Origin: Piezodorus guildinii
Taxonomy: Eukaryota > Arthropoda > Insecta > Hemiptera > Pentatomidae
Assembly: GCA_023052935.1 (NCBI GenBank)
Contig: CM041297.1
Location: 9,025,327 to 9,089,326, forward strand
Direction of reading: 5' to 3'
DNA: 64,000 nucleotides
The notes below the pieces were generated by a model. The model saw only the letters and a list, made by a program, of their open reading frames with translations. It was not told the DNA's origin and did not search any database. A program made the translations under genes and the position numbers. Of this stretch, positions 12,949-24,921 are shown piece by piece. Numbering within the stretch: the first letter of the stretch is position 1; each line of letters opens with the position of its first letter.

Positions 12949-13599
12949 TATGTTCCTTATATGTATATATAATGAAGAATATGATATATACATACAAAAA
13001 TTGTGTGTTAAGATACATACTTAATACAGTCCCCTGAACTAACGCTGATGGATGCCTAGCATTCGTTTCAGCGCATATTAACTCTTTGGAAATCAGTTCT
13101 TCACCGAATCTAACAAATTTTGCTGACTGAGTATAAGTTCCGTAATTCCGTGCCGATTAACCTTCTTTATCCCCTAGTACGGTCATCCCTCATTAGAAAG
13201 AATATTTTGTGTACAATCTGTTTCTCGAAAACCTTGAAATGTTGTTTATCCTTCAAACTATCCACACATATATAACCGTCTGGATAATAATAGTTTTTTT
13301 AAATTCTAACCTTTAGGTATTTTAACAGAAACGGCAGACTAAGTAATTTTACAATTAAATAATTAGTGAGAGAAACTAGATTTTTTGTATCATTGACCGT
13401 TATTCTCAGAGGACAAAATGTCCTGTAATAAAAAATATTATTTATTATAGTTTCGAAACGTATTCCTCGCCTTTATTTCCTCGTTAATTTAGTTTTTCCA
13501 ATCGTTCTAGCACCTAAATACATCAATTTCTCAATTAAAATAGAAAATAAAAAATATATCTCATAATATATCAGTATAATTATCACAATGTATCATATA

Positions 13600-13790
13600 A
13601 AATATAAAATTAAAATCCAGTTAATATCGTGCTGTAGCTTTCCCTCCTTGTTCCCCGTTCCGAATCCGCCCCTCAGATCGCTGGGGTTTAATTGGAAAGC
13701 CTCTGGCGTTTGATGTGGTCCCGCCTGAGCTGTTGAGGTTGTCATCTATAGCCTATCTCTTCCTCTTAAGGATAAGTGATAGTCTGATAT
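13600..13790. repeat. Unclassified ~190-bp repeat (unit E), copy 1
   Basis: A GC-richer block that recurs at 56,888-57,049 with conserved segments such as CCTTGTTCCCCGTT, CCGCCCCTCAGATCGCTGGG and TATAGCCTATCTCTTCCTCTT. No open frame, tRNA-like box or terminal repeat is apparent, so the class is unknown. Confidence 0.7.
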
Positions 13791-13801
13791 AATCGATGAC
13801 A

Positions 13802-13805
<4 letters not shown>

Positions 13806-13853
<48 letters not shown>
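13806..13853. repeat. (TA)n microsatellite
   Basis: TA tract directly before the T run of the Jockey B copy. Together with an ATATATATAG at the other end of that copy it may mark a TA-rich target site. Confidence 0.9.
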
Positions 13854-13871
<18 letters not shown>

Positions 13872-14597
13872 TTATTATTATTTTAGCAACAATTTTTTAT
13901 TGAGTAAAATTACAATATGTCCCTATTTGGGCATCAATAGTAGTAGTGAAAGATAACATACATACTACATTCATACAATATTTACACAGTATAAAATTAC
14001 AGTAAAATATATATACAACAATGAATCAATAAAATAAATTCTAGAAAATCACTCATCCCTACATCCATACATCATATTGATTGTAGAATCTAGCCAGTGC
14101 TAGAACTCCAATATATACATATTTACAAGAGGTCGCGGGGCCACTGCCGTTTCAACCTTCTAGGTGGTTGTATGGATGAGTGGAGCTGGATAGGGATTGA
14201 GCTAGAGGATTAGGATGATTAATGAGGTTCTGGTGGAATTTGGAAAATTTGGATGGAATTAGGTCTGGTATAGTTGGAGACAGAATAAGGGACATTTACT
14301 ATTGTACGGAGGACTTTGGATTGAATGGATTGAATGCGTTTGATGTTAAAACGTTTAGCAGTCCCCCACAGTTCAAGTCCGTACGTCCAGATAGGTTTTA
14401 GTATTGTCTTGTAGATTAATAATTTGTTGTCAACTGTAAGCTCAGATTTTCTGTTGAGTAGTCGGTATAATCTGTCCGAATCGTGGGTTGAGTTCTTGTC
14501 TTTTAAGTCTTGTATGTAGGTTCCATGTCAATATTTTGTCTAATTGTAAGACAAGATACCGGACTGTATCTGAGGGAGGAATCGGAAATATATATAG
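13854..14597 (-). pseudogene. Jockey-like group B element, 5'-truncated
   Basis: Minus-strand copy closely matching the 27,193-28,369 copy: T run (poly-A tail), 3' UTR, then coding sequence for the RT C-terminus including the TYGLELWG and LLYKTILKP regions. Small deletions break the frame (for example the Ser/Leu-rich end and the LYRLLN region). The right edge meets ATATATATAG, so a TA-type target-site duplication is possible but cannot be separated from the microsatellite. Confidence 0.8.
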
Positions 14598-14754
14598 ATT
14601 AGATTTATTAACTTGTTTTGGACGAAAACCTTTTTGTAAATAGTATCTGGCTAATTAAATACAGTAATTATAATATTAATACAGTTTAATATAAATACAC
14701 ATCAATACTGATTACATTGCATTTTCTACAATAAAACAATTTGTTTTTATTTCA

Positions 14755-15050
14755 TGTATACACACATGACATTCCAACTCACCCCACCACATTGATTGCT
14801 ACTTGCGCGGACGATACTGCAATTCTAACATAGAACGGCGATCTTATACTGGCCTCACTGATTCTACAAAATCACTTAATACAACTACTAAATTGGTACA
14901 ATCTTTCGAAAATTCGTTAAAATCACGACAAATCAAAACACGTTACGTTCACACTACGAAAAAATACTTGCCCCACCAATTTTTATCGACAACAACCAAA
15001 TTCCTCAGACCAACGTGTCAAGATGGAAAGACTCTAACATTTGGCATTTG
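14755..15050 (+). pseudogene. Jockey-like group A fragment around the RT catalytic ADD motif
   Basis: The plus strand reads THDIPTHPTTLIATCADDTAIL, which contains the YADD-type RT catalytic motif with C in place of the usual F/Y before ADD, followed by decayed sequence up to about 15,050. The complement of 57,340-57,500 is the best match in the window. No 3' end is present. Confidence 0.75.
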
Positions 15051-15454
15051 GTGATTGTCCTTCCAAATTCAGACAGGTGCAAATAAAAACTTCAAGAGAG
15101 AGGAAAAAGAATTTTTACGATGTGGAACTTGACGACATTCAATCAGGAAGTTTTTTTATTTGTTATGAAAGTTTCTTAATAACTATTTCCTTAAAGGTTA
15201 AATTTTAATAAAGATGTAACTCCAATGGAGGATGATTAACGGGTGATAAATATGCAAAGACAAAAGTTAAGAAACTTCCCAGAACTTTGATCATAATTCT
15301 TATTATAGTTTGTTGAGCCTGCAGTGAAGGATGGAAGTCGAGACGAGAGAAAACAATAAATTGTTATCTTATATACCTTATTTTTTTCTATTTCCTAAAT
15401 TGCGTTATCATCAAATTGTTTTTGCTGTTATTATTGTTTGTTATAATAATAATA

Positions 15455-16265
15455 CTTTCACTTCCCTATATATCAAATATATAGAAAGGAAAGTGTAGCG
15501 ATCGTGGAAATTTTCGTATTCTAGTTTTCACTAGAAATACACGTTTCAAGGGATTTTTAGTCCAAATAACCAAGTCTTACAAACCGGTTTGTGAGTGATA
15601 TTTCTTGCTTGAAATTGAGAAGTTATATAGAAATAAAATTTTATATTTTAGAAGCGTATCTGCCTGAGATGGTATAGAATCTTTTTAATCAAAATCGACA
15701 TAAAAGAGCAGCCACTTTAAACCGTGCATTTTGCACCTTTTTACAATTTTCTCCAAAACGGATGTAGCGATTTTGATCTAACTCGCTATATTAATGCAAA
15801 TTTAGTTGGTTTTTATATTATAAAATTTTCATACTGATGAAATAGTCTGACATGACTTCAATAAAGAATTTGTTTACTCTGAAGTACCTTTGATATTGTA
15901 GATTCGAAGAAAATAACCATATGATCCCATTAGCATTGATAAAGTATAACTAAATAAGTTAAACGAATTTAGTATTATACTAAAGGAAAAATAAAGAAAC
16001 TTTTTTATGTAGCTTTTTGATAGCAAGAAAAGTAATATAGACGTGTAATTTATAGTTGGAAACCTAAATATTATAGGACAAATATTTTATTCACAACGAT
16101 GTAAAAGATAAGGCAGAATAGCGAAAAGCTGATAAACCTTAGTGATTGATGTGGATAATAATATAATATATTATTTAAAGAAACACACGTTTTCATCAAA
16201 ACTCAATTTAATTCTTTCGTCCCTAAATTTTAAAACGGAGTGATGTGAAATTTGTTTATTTCGTG
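15455..16265 (+). repeat. Unclassified repeat family D, long copy
   Basis: Begins at the palindrome-containing end (ACTTTCACTTCCCTATATAT with AGGAAAGTGTAGCGATCGTG) and runs through the conserved blocks (AATAACCAAGTC, GTGCATTTTGCACC, AACTCGCTATATTAATG) to a decayed far end near AAACGGAGTGATGTGAAA. About 810 bp. There is no long open frame. Confidence 0.7.
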
Positions 16266-16689
16266 CTCTAAATGTTCATTAATGTATTTTATTATTATAT
16301 ATAATACACATCATTCTAATTGTTTGATAATAATTAGGTTCATTATATAATGTTATTCTGAGAAGTCCGCGTAGGAGTAAAGCGCTGGTGTAGCAGGGAA
16401 TACAGTAGTAGATGACTTAACTGTTGTGCGGGCTTATCTAAGTGTAGCCCCGTTTTACTCGGAGTGTTGCGAAATAACTACTACTGACTTGCTTATTGAT
16501 ATTAATTTCTCTTACAGTCTTCATTACGTATCTACAACTATTCTAATCCATTTGAGAGCTCTCAGTATGGCTGTGGCTTCTCCGGAGAAGACGGAGCTCT
16601 CGCCTGGCAGACTGAACATGAGCTGTTGCTCTCTGCTGTAGACAGAAAAACCAACTCTGTCTTCCATAATAATTATAATTATAATTTTT
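16266..16689. other. GC-richer spacer, nothing recognised
   Basis: A 71-codon open frame at 16,426-16,641 lies in slightly GC-richer DNA but has no recognisable domain, and no splice context could be established. Confidence 0.35.
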
Positions 16690-17060
16690 TAATAATCCTT
16701 AAAACCATATGGGCTTACGCTTCACAGTTAGGGCTCAGAAAAAAAGCCTTCCATGGGAAAACTGCGATAATTTCAATCAAATATTTTAACAACTCCTTAT
16801 TACGTAAACAACGAAACCCTACATAAGGATTTACAACTACCCCGGTTGACCAAGACATCCGAACTCTCTATGTTAGTATTTATGTCAAGCTGCACGGACC
16901 CTATACAAAAGACTTATAAACATGGCAATAATAGATATGCCTTTTAGAAAAGTTTGATGGAAGACCTCCTTTAACTAATTAGAACTTAGGAAGGGGTGCT
17001 TCTACGCTTTTCTTGCTTATCTCTATCACATCTGTTGCTTAGGTCTAATACAGCACATTT
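16690..17060 (+). pseudogene. Jockey-like group A relic, 3' part
   Basis: Frame-broken plus-strand match to the group A C-terminus: TIWAYASQLG, then a region equal to TTPYYVNNETLHKDLQLP, then the 3' UTR ending near the GCTTAGGTCTAATACAGC segment. Several indels make it non-coding. Confidence 0.65.
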
Positions 17061-18113
17061 CCTTATAGTCGGTTTTTGTCGAATAAAAATATGAAGATAA
17101 AAAAGAGGAGTATTTAAAATATTTGTACGAAATCTTTAAAAGTTTTTTAGTACATTGTCATTACAATAAGTTAGGTACAGGTTCTTCTTCGATGCGCCAC
17201 GCCTGTCAGCTGGTGACACTTGTGATTAAAACTGTAAATCCTCCTTTAACACGAAAAGTGTGTTGCATATCGTTCTAATGAAATATTAACCTATCAATTC
17301 AAACTCGTTGTTGATATTTAGCACCGCAATATCATAATGTTTAACGTATTTTTAGTTAATGTCAAGAATCCTTAAATATTTTTTCTGACATATGGTCATA
17401 ACTATAATTTATGTGGAAATATTTCTTTCAATTTAATTTCATTTGAAATAATTAAATAAATCCTTTATTTTTTCCGTGCTAATAATATGTTTGAAAATGT
17501 ATTATTTTTGCTTGTACTAATGAAATGCACAGTAATAGTCTGATAATTGCAAGATATTCTTAACAGCATTCGATGATTGAAGATATTGTAAAAAAAACAG
17601 GAGTATGAAACTGTTTGTATTTTGCGAATCCGCCAGGGCACTAACTCTTTTAATTACGAAAGTCATGAAAAATAATTAGACTAGCTTAATGTCACACATT
17701 TACACCACAAAATAAAATTTTATTTGTTATTAGATTTTAATAACACAATAAAAACTTTTCTATTTGTTGATTAAATACGCAAATATACTACAAAGTATTT
17801 CTTTTTCAAATAAAAAATAAATTAAAATTAATAAAACAAAAAATCTCACAACTTTCATTATGCCCTTTCTCGAACTAAATGTTGTGCATTCTTCATTATT
17901 ATTGTCTATAACCTTTTAAACATTTGTTCTGAAATAACATATTTAATACATTCCTGTAAGTACATTCCTTCCGTATCTTTGCAATTTTAAACAATTCTTT
18001 GTTAAGATTAAATTATACAAATAATAAAATCAGACTTAGAATGCCCTGTTAATTAGTAGAGCAGTCTGTTATAAAGTCAGTGATAATTTTGAGTACCGAT
18101 AATTTAATAAGTA
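17061..18113. other. AT-rich spacer, nothing recognised
   Basis: No feature seen. Confidence 0.4.
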
Positions 18114-18178
18114 CAGTCCTTAAAAAATGAAAATCGGGCATATCATTTGAACTAGTAAATTAGTCCTTTTCGGGCGTA
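18114..18178 (+). repeat. 65-bp direct repeat, copy 1
   Basis: A segment beginning CAGTCCTTAAA and ending TAGTCCTTTTCGGGCGT. It recurs at 18,465-18,529 with a few differences. The flanks outside the shared block differ. Confidence 0.85.
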
Positions 18179-18464
18179 ACCCACCTTACCCACCCTAATA
18201 TAGGCAGTTAGACTTACGTTATTTCGGACCGATTCTTGCATCGGGAAGAGAGTTTCTATATTACAAAGTGTCCTTTTTATTGTAGTAATCCTAGTTACCA
18301 GTGAAATATTTCGATTCGTATTATTTTAAAAGGAGAATCGAGTCAAAAATGGAGGTTCTCTTCCATTTTGAACCGTATCCTGGTTACAATAAATGTCAAT
18401 TGTTACAAATCCTTTCAACGAGAATGGCGACTTTAACTTAGAATGAAAAAAACAAAAATTAAAA

Positions 18465-18529
18465 CAGTCCTTAAAATATGAAAATGGGGCATATCCTCTG
18501 AAATAGTAAATTAGTCCTTTTCGGGCGTT
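18465..18529 (+). repeat. 65-bp direct repeat, copy 2
   Basis: Second copy of the 18,114-18,178 unit, 351 bp away in the same orientation. Confidence 0.85.
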
Positions 18530-18599
18530 AAATTTAAAGCTCAAAAGTTAAATTTTTCTTTATAACTTTTATTAAGTAAAAATCATTTGATTTCGGAGC

Positions 18600-20125
18600 T
18601 ATTTTCGATTAAATATCTAACCGAAACCAAAGGTTGAGACTGAAGTTGGGAGTGAAAAAGTTTAACGAGGCGGAATTAGCCGCCAACATGGACGAAGCTA
18701 GTCGTATGGAATTAGGTGTTACGGACAATTCTAGTGCCTGGGAAGTTGTGACAGGAAGAAAACGAAACAGCGTAGCAGACAGAGATCCTCAATAATCGAT
18801 AGTTTTGGATAGTTGGGATAGGTTTGCAGTGCTCTCTAGTATTAATGAAGAGCAAAGTAATTCATCATCATCTAACTCCAAACCACCTCCTGTTTTTGTT
18901 ACTGATGTACAAAATTATGCAGCTTTGGTTGCTTATCTTCAAACTAACACTAGCCCTAATTCTTTTTTACTGAAAACAACTTATAAAGGAGTAACTGTAT
19001 ATCCTCAAACTCCAGATGAATACAGAAAACTTGTTAGTTGTCTTAAAAACAGCGGAGCTGAATTCCATACATATCAGCTCCCTGATGACAAAAATCCAAG
19101 AATAGTCATTAAAGGTTACCACCACAACACACCCGTTGAAGAGAAAAAAAAAGATCTTGAAAACCACGGATACCAGACCGTAGCAATTACTAACGTAATA
19201 TCACGGTTTAAGCGGCCATTACCAATGATTTTTATTGATATCACTAAACATTCATTCAATGAAAAGATTTTCGATATAAAAACAATTTTCTATACTAAGA
19301 TAGTCATAGAGGATCCTAGAAAGAAAAGAATCCTCCCACAATGCATTAGATGCCAAAAACTGTCATACCAAGACCTATTGCAACCACGCACAACAACCTT
19401 TTACACTAACCAACTGCACCTGACATCCAAACCACTGGCATTACACTACGACAAAACACTTGCCCACCAATTTTTATCGACAACAACCAAATTCCTCAGA
19501 CCAACTCTGTACAATACCTAGGACTGACACTCGATGGAAAGATGACTTGGGCCCACTTGTCAAGATGAAAAGATATACTCTTAACCATCGACTGAAAGTA
19601 CTATACTCACTTCTATCTAAATCTTCAAAATTAAAAATTAGACAAAAAATGAATACATACACATACCTTCTTAAGCCAATTTGGACTTACGCTTCACAGA
19701 TTTTTCGTTCAGCAAAAAATACTCACATACAAAAACTGCAATCATTTCAATCCAAAATTTTAAGAATGATAACGACAGCTCCTTGGTACGTAAACAACAG
19801 AACCCTACATACGGACTTACAGCAACCAACAGTTGACCAACATATACGAACACTCTATTCTCGATTTCACATTTAACTTAACGGACACGACAATAGACTG
19901 ATTAACGACATGTCAATAGTTGAAATGGCGGTCAGAAGAAGGCTAAAGAGAAGCTGGACGAGGGACCTCCTCATATAAAGTAAAGCCACGGAAGAGGTGC
20001 TGCTGGTCATTTTCCTTCTTCATGCCTACCATGCCTGAACTTAATTTATACAGCACATTTGCTGATTGTCAGATACATTCTGACAGGCGTGAATTTAGAT
20101 ATAAAGAGAAAAAAAATTACCGAAA
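18600..20125 (+). mobile_element. Jockey-like group A element with ORF1 kept and most of ORF2 deleted
   Basis: About 90 bp of leader, an ORF1 starting at 18,688 (see separate entry), then an abrupt join near 19,390 to the late part of ORF2, which continues to a 3' UTR and an A-rich tail at 20,115-20,125. The endonuclease and the catalytic RT domain are absent. In the 3' part, a frame change at about 19,550 separates the segment reading NSVQYLGLTLDGKMTWA from the long C-terminal segment (19,460-19,876 frame) with LKPIWTYASQIF, SFQSKILRM and APWYVNNRTLHTDL. This is the only copy in the window that shows the 5' region of group A. Confidence 0.85.
18688..19395 (+). pseudogene. ORF1 (Gag-like nucleic-acid-binding protein) of the Jockey A element, broken
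   Basis: Starts at ATG 18,688 (MDEASRMELGV). An in-frame TAA at about 18,793 splits it from a longer open segment beginning near 18,805. The late part has PLPMIFIDI and YTKIVIEDPRKK, followed by a CCHC-type knuckle, QCIRCQKL then CHTKTYC, typical of Jockey ORF1 proteins, which bind RNA and help nuclear import of the RNP. A one-base shift inside the knuckle, between CIRCQKL and CHTKTYC, throws the second half out of frame. The start was chosen because it follows the GC-richer leader and gives the typical acidic N-terminus. It is non-functional as read. Confidence 0.75.
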
Positions 20126-21082
20126 ATAAGATTTGCAATTTTATTAACCATTATGAATATATGTTCAGTTTTTACTATTTTCTTGTTTCCATTGATTAAT
20201 ATTCATAATTCTTATGGATGAAATGGTAACCTAAATAGCTGTTGAGTAATTGATTACTTTTTCACCGGTAATTACGGTCTCTTGTCAAATAAAAAATAAA
20301 TAAGGCCATACGATTTGTTTTTCTTTATCTTATATATGAAAAAAACGAATTACAAGATAAAAAAAATTAAATGAAATGAGGGAAAAGTCAGATATTCTGA
20401 AAGGCAGGAAATTCCGTTTACGTTCGAGTTATAACACAAGATAAATGAGACCATTCATAAATTTAAATGAATACAATGCATATTTGACATTGATATATTA
20501 CAAGCATACCTCATGACAGATATTGTTTATTTTAATATGCATTTTTTTTTTTCGTTTCTTCTATTCTGTTTGTCCAAATAGCTATAATGTTTTTATAACT
20601 ATTATTATGGTAGTATTTTAATAAGTCCATGTATTTCACTTATCTAATCTAATAACGCAAATATCAATGAAAACATAAGCAATTAAAAAATCAAATAAAC
20701 ATAAAACTCAAGAAAATAATACATTTTTTATATACTTTTAGAACATAATAAGATTCAAGATGGTTAAAGTGGTAAGCGTTTCATTTAATACAGTACTAAT
20801 AAATATATTTATATAATATACTTTTAGAACTATTGGATTTCTTTTCTAAAGGTATCGTGTTTACCAATCCCGATAGGTGGCATGCAGGGTAAGATTAAAG
20901 TAAACAGGTTTCAATAAATGACATTATTATTGAAATTAGCCTCTACCTATACAATATATTTACACTATGCCTAGAACAATGAGTGAGAATACAGAGGGAC
21001 ATTACAGTTACCTTTGCCAAACAATATTTCAACCAGTCTTAGGGTTAAAAGGGACGTTTAGGCTTCATCCTCCAGCTGCTCT
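20126..21082. other. AT-rich spacer, nothing recognised
   Basis: No coding or structural feature noted. Confidence 0.4.
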
Positions 21083-21150
21083 CTGACCCCCGGTGAACCT
21101 CTCCAGGACCTCTGACCCCCGGCGGACCTCTCCAGGACCTCTGACTCTTC
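21083..21150. repeat. Short tandem repeat, ~30-bp unit, about 2.3 copies
   Basis: A unit of the form TCTGACCCCCGG...CTCTCCAGGACC is repeated, with two or three base differences between units. It lies in a GC-richer patch (21,050-21,230) with an open minus-strand frame of 61 codons that has no recognisable domain. Confidence 0.75.
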
Positions 21151-21384
21151 TCATAGATGAAAAACCGACTAATCTGCCTTCTTGTGAATGGAAAACCCTC
21201 GTCCTTCTCTTCCATCTCCAAAAGTACCATATTTAAGAAATTACCGATATCTTATCGGACAAAGGGAAAAGGGCCTGATATAAAAAGTTCCCAGACCAGC
21301 TTTAGCTAGTAGCTGGGATGTAATAAGATCCTGGGGTATCGCGGGCTGTCCATGGTAAATTTTAAGGGGGTAGACAAAAGCTTT

Positions 21385-21952
21385 TTACTTTCACTTACTA
21401 ATATATAGTAAGGGAAAGTATTGCGTGAAAATTTTCGGATTCCAGTTTTCAACGGAATTACACATTTTAGGGTCCCATGAGTCCAAATAACCAAGTCCCA
21501 CAAAATGGTCAGTGTGTGTGTGAGGTAACTTACGGGTGGAAACGATAAGTGATATGAAACTGCAATTTCATATTTAAGACAAATATACGCCCGAGACGTT
21601 ACAAAACCTTTTTCATCAAAATGAGCTTGCCAGAAGAGCCACTTATAAAAATAAAAATTGAATTAATGCCATTACCAACTAATGGAGAAGACTAAAAAAA
21701 ATATATTTTAATGAATTTTTTTGTTTTTGAACATAAGAACAAGAATATACATGTATGTTATACCGTTTAAAAGCTAAAGATTTTAGAAAAAATATTATCT
21801 CATTCACAAGCTTTTAAAAGTTAAAGTTATAGAGAGTGATGAAAAGCTGATAAAACTAACTAATTATTTTAGATCGATTAGATATTATCTAATCGATTTT
21901 AAAAACGGAGGTATGTGAAAGTCGTGTGTTGCCCGCACCAGATTTTTTAACT
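21385..21952 (+). repeat. Unclassified repeat family D, copy with both ends
   Basis: Starts at the palindromic end (ACTTTCACTTACTAATATATAGTAAGGGAAAG) and finishes at GGTATGTGAAAGTCGTGTGT, GCCCGCACCAGATTTTTTAAC. About 570 bp. It contains the blocks TGAGTCCAAATAACCAAGTC, TACGCCCGAGACGTTAC and GAGTGATGAAAAGCTGATAA. Together with the 54,296-55,030 copy it defines the two termini of the family. Confidence 0.75.
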
Positions 21953-22477
21953 TATGCCGACCAAAACTTATTAATATTCAGAACATTCAGTATCATAAAT
22001 ACATAACGATATATGAGATGATGAATGAGTTGATGAAATGTTGATCTGTGATAATTAAATATTGATTTAAATCAATTTCGTCGATGATCGCATGTAGTAA
22101 AAGCTACAGCTATTATTGAAATTAATAAACCGAAATTTCGTCTCCACATCTAAACACTTTTTACATGTTTAACAAAATAAACATCCACCTGAGAGATCAA
22201 GTGTGGAGACTAAAAACGCTCGACATGACAGGACCTCTGTTGGTGGCTGCTTGGCTCAGGTTTTGCTTCGCTGTCACAATTGTGGCAGCGACCACATTAG
22301 CCCACGTATATGTGTTAAGTTTTTTCAAAGAGAGTGTACGAAATGTGCTATTAGGAAATGAAAAGATATATTGCTATCCTTGGAATAATTCTTAGCCAAT
22401 AAACAATTTTATTACGGTATGTAATAATACGTCCTTATTAGACCATCAATAATGTCGATGAATTCTAAGATTCATAC
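21953..22477. other. Spacer, one unexplained short open frame
   Basis: A 76-codon open frame at 22,165-22,395 has a hydrophobic stretch (about residues 24-52) but no recognisable family, no close upstream signal and no supporting exon. It is not called as a gene. Confidence 0.3.
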
Positions 22478-22870
22478 TATTGGGTTGTAGAATTAGTTTG
22501 TAGCGTTTTTCTCAATATTTCAATTTAATCCTCTATGTGTTCATAAAATCATGATTACTTGTTCAATAATGTTCACGTTTGAATAAAAAAAATGATCAAC
22601 CGAGATTTCTTATATTTTATTGGATTTTTTCTGCTCGAAATGGAAGAGAAGAAAAATTCACTTACGTCATGTGATGAGTTTTAATTTCCAAAAAGTTGCA
22701 AAGATGGGATATGAAGTTTGCAGTGTGTATGGCGATGACGCTTCAGGATAAAGCACCGTCCAAAAATAGTTTGCACAGAACCACAAATTTTGCCTTGGAA
22801 GATGCAAAGATATGGTCGTTGTTCCACTGTTTATGATGACCATATTCCAAAAATTACCTAAAATATAGCT
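22478..22870 (+). pseudogene. mariner-type transposon, 5' part (relic)
   Basis: A mariner-like terminus TATTGGGTTGTAG starts at 22,478. From about 22,660, across frame breaks, the plus strand reads HVMSFNFQK, VCSVYGDDAS, STVQK-FA, FCLEDAK and DDHIPKIT, matching the N-terminal DNA-binding region of mariner transposases (VYGEDA, QKWFxRF, LEDxPR). Stops occur inside it and the catalytic DD34D half is absent. Confidence 0.75.
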
Positions 22871-23099
22871 GCATGTAATATATCAAAATTAGTCAGATAT
22901 AATTGATTAAAACCTTTTACAATAATCTGAAGTTTTTATAGAAATCACCCGAAAAAAACGTTAAGTACTTATTAAAAACCCAATATTTGAATGGACTAAA
23001 GAATCATTTTTACCATTAATTGACATTTATTAAAATGAGATTGCGTAAATACAATTATAAACGAATATTCAAATAAACAATCACAAATTGTATCACTTG

Positions 23100-23504
23100 T
23101 ACAATGTAATCCAGAACTATTACATATTACATGGTACGATGGCAACATTACGTCATATACAGACCTTCATATGCCTGTCAACAGCCAACGAACATATTCG
23201 GATCCTCTACTAATGATTTCAAAACAATTTACACGGACATACCAACGCATTAATACAAAACATAGCCACTACCAACATGCACCACAACACTCGAAGAAGG
23301 CTGAAATTTTGGAATGAAAAAAAAGTTGGATAAGTTACCTACTAACATAAATAAAAATTAGAAAGCATGCAAGGAAGATGTGTCCATGGGCATCCTATCT
23401 CCTATATCCCTTTCACGTCACAACATCAACTTTACTATCATTATATTCACTGAATGTCAATCGCATGGCAGCTATCAAGATAGTAAAAATTAAAATAAAA
23501 AACG
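23100..23504 (+). pseudogene. Jockey-like group A2 relic, 3' end
   Basis: Frame-broken plus-strand match to the 4,200-4,703 copy: a stretch equivalent to ITWYDGNITSYTDLHMPVN, then the RRLK end, a 3' UTR with GAATGTCAATCGCATGGCAG and an A-rich tail near 23,485-23,500. A Jockey C copy begins within its tail. Confidence 0.65.
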
Positions 23505-24062
23505 ACAAGAAACTGCTCGCCGTTTCAGGCTGCTTCAACACTTACTAGACAAACGGTCAAACCTTCCTCTATACGACAAAATACTCATCAACATGAATAT
23601 TATAAGACCAATCTGGACTTACGGAGTAGAGCTTTGGGGATCTACTGAACCATCAAATTCTTCCTGTATCCAATCCTTGCAATCCAAAATCCTTCTTAAA
23701 ATCCTCAAGGCTCCTTACTTTGTCACGAATAAACTTATCCATAAAGACCTTAATGTTCCCTATGTTACTGATTTGGCCCGGACCAGGTATCAATCTTTTC
23801 ATGACAAACTTCATCCTCACTCTAACCCACTAGTTTCGATCCTTTTATTTCCTCCTCAATTCTAGATAATCCTCCGAGGCACCTGAAAATAAAATGGACC
23901 CGGTACTATCTAGTTTAAAATATTTTTGGAATACTTCCAATGGGAAGCTTCTCTACATGTATATCATACGTGTATTATTGTATTATATAACTATCACATT
24001 TGCTTGATATATTTTTGTTAATACAGTTGCAAATACCAATAAAATGTTTTAAAAAAAATAAA
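23505..24062 (+). pseudogene. Jockey-like group C element, 5'-truncated
   Basis: Plus-strand C-terminus of a Jockey-type polymerase: RRFRLLQHLLDKRSN-like start, then open frame 23,593-23,865 with IIRPIWTYGVELWGS, QSLQSKILLKILKAPYFVTNKLIHKDL and the PLVSILLFP end, then PPRHLK (decayed). 3' UTR and A-rich tail end at about 24,062. It is the sense-strand counterpart of the minus-strand copies at 36,768 and 63,515. Confidence 0.8.
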
Positions 24063-24075
24063 AATAAAAACGAAT

Positions 24076-24345
24076 GGGGATCACCAGTAGCATAACAGCG
24101 AAAGGTCACGGATTCGAACCCGCATGTGGTCCTAGGATTTTTTAATCGGAGTAAAACACCTTTAATTATGCCATCCTTTGGAGGAGACGTACAAAGTTGG
24201 TCCCGGGCCTGTGGGATTTAAGGTACTGGTCAAAGATTGATATCCTAATTAAACCTGGATAGGAAAATTTTAGGACGCCGGCTATAACATGGTCCGATTA
24301 GCCACAGTAGCATAAAGTGACGCTAAATAAACGAAAAACAATCAC
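24076..24345 (+). repeat. tRNA-derived SINE (SINE-1), copy 1
   Basis: The head is tRNA-like, with a decayed A box (CAGTAGCATAACAGCG) and a clear B box, GGATTCGAACC, at about 24,110-24,120. The body shares long blocks with the 37,449-37,735 copy, including CTAGGATTTTTTAAT and CCGATTAGCCAC, and ends in AAATAAACGAAAAACAA. It sits directly after the A-rich tail of the Jockey C copy. Confidence 0.8.
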
Positions 24346-24921
24346 AAAGGTGTATAATTTACAAGCTTTGTTTGAAACCTGGTTACAATATTTTTCTACT
24401 GAACAGGCAATTATATAATTACAAGAAATAGCACTCAAACTAGAAGAATAGCGGTGCAAATCATCGGATCCCATAGTTTTTCCACACTCGCAGTTGACTT
24501 TAGTAGTTGGATTTGGGAGAATACAAAAGATTTAATTGCTGATAGAATTCTAACTGTTCCTAATACTCAACCCTCCTATTGTAAGCTAAGAGCTCTATCA
24601 CTTTCCATTTTGCGTTATCTTCAATGACCCCATGAATTACTTAAAGCATAATCGGACAAAGGAAAGACCAAAATGTAGATGTGAGGATTGAGATTTTAAG
24701 TGGGGTGAATAGAGAGGTAAGTAGGTATAAGGTTTATATTTCTGATCCTTAATCTTTATTAATACGATTGTATAACTACTACGTTATATATTGTATTATA
24801 ATCTATCATTGTATTGTGACCTATAACACATAGTCATCGACTACGAATAATACAACATTACAACCTCTTACAAAAGTAGGTCAAGTAGATATTCTATCGG
24901 GACATCTATATATGAAGTAAG

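Noticed and set aside
12652..12993. Open frames rich in Tyr/Ile on both strands
   Set aside because: They are translations of (TA)n microsatellites.
16426..16641. 71-codon frame in slightly GC-richer DNA
   Set aside because: No domain or support; chance is likely.
18114..18529. 65-bp repeats as LTRs of a small element
   Set aside because: No terminal dinucleotides, primer site or target duplication could be shown.
22165..22395. 76-codon frame with a hydrophobic segment
   Set aside because: No family recognised, no signal for start or splicing, and the length is not unusual for chance. An isolated host exon cannot be excluded.
24076..24125. Possible tRNA gene
   Set aside because: The same sequence with body and tail recurs at 37.4 kb, so it is a SINE head.
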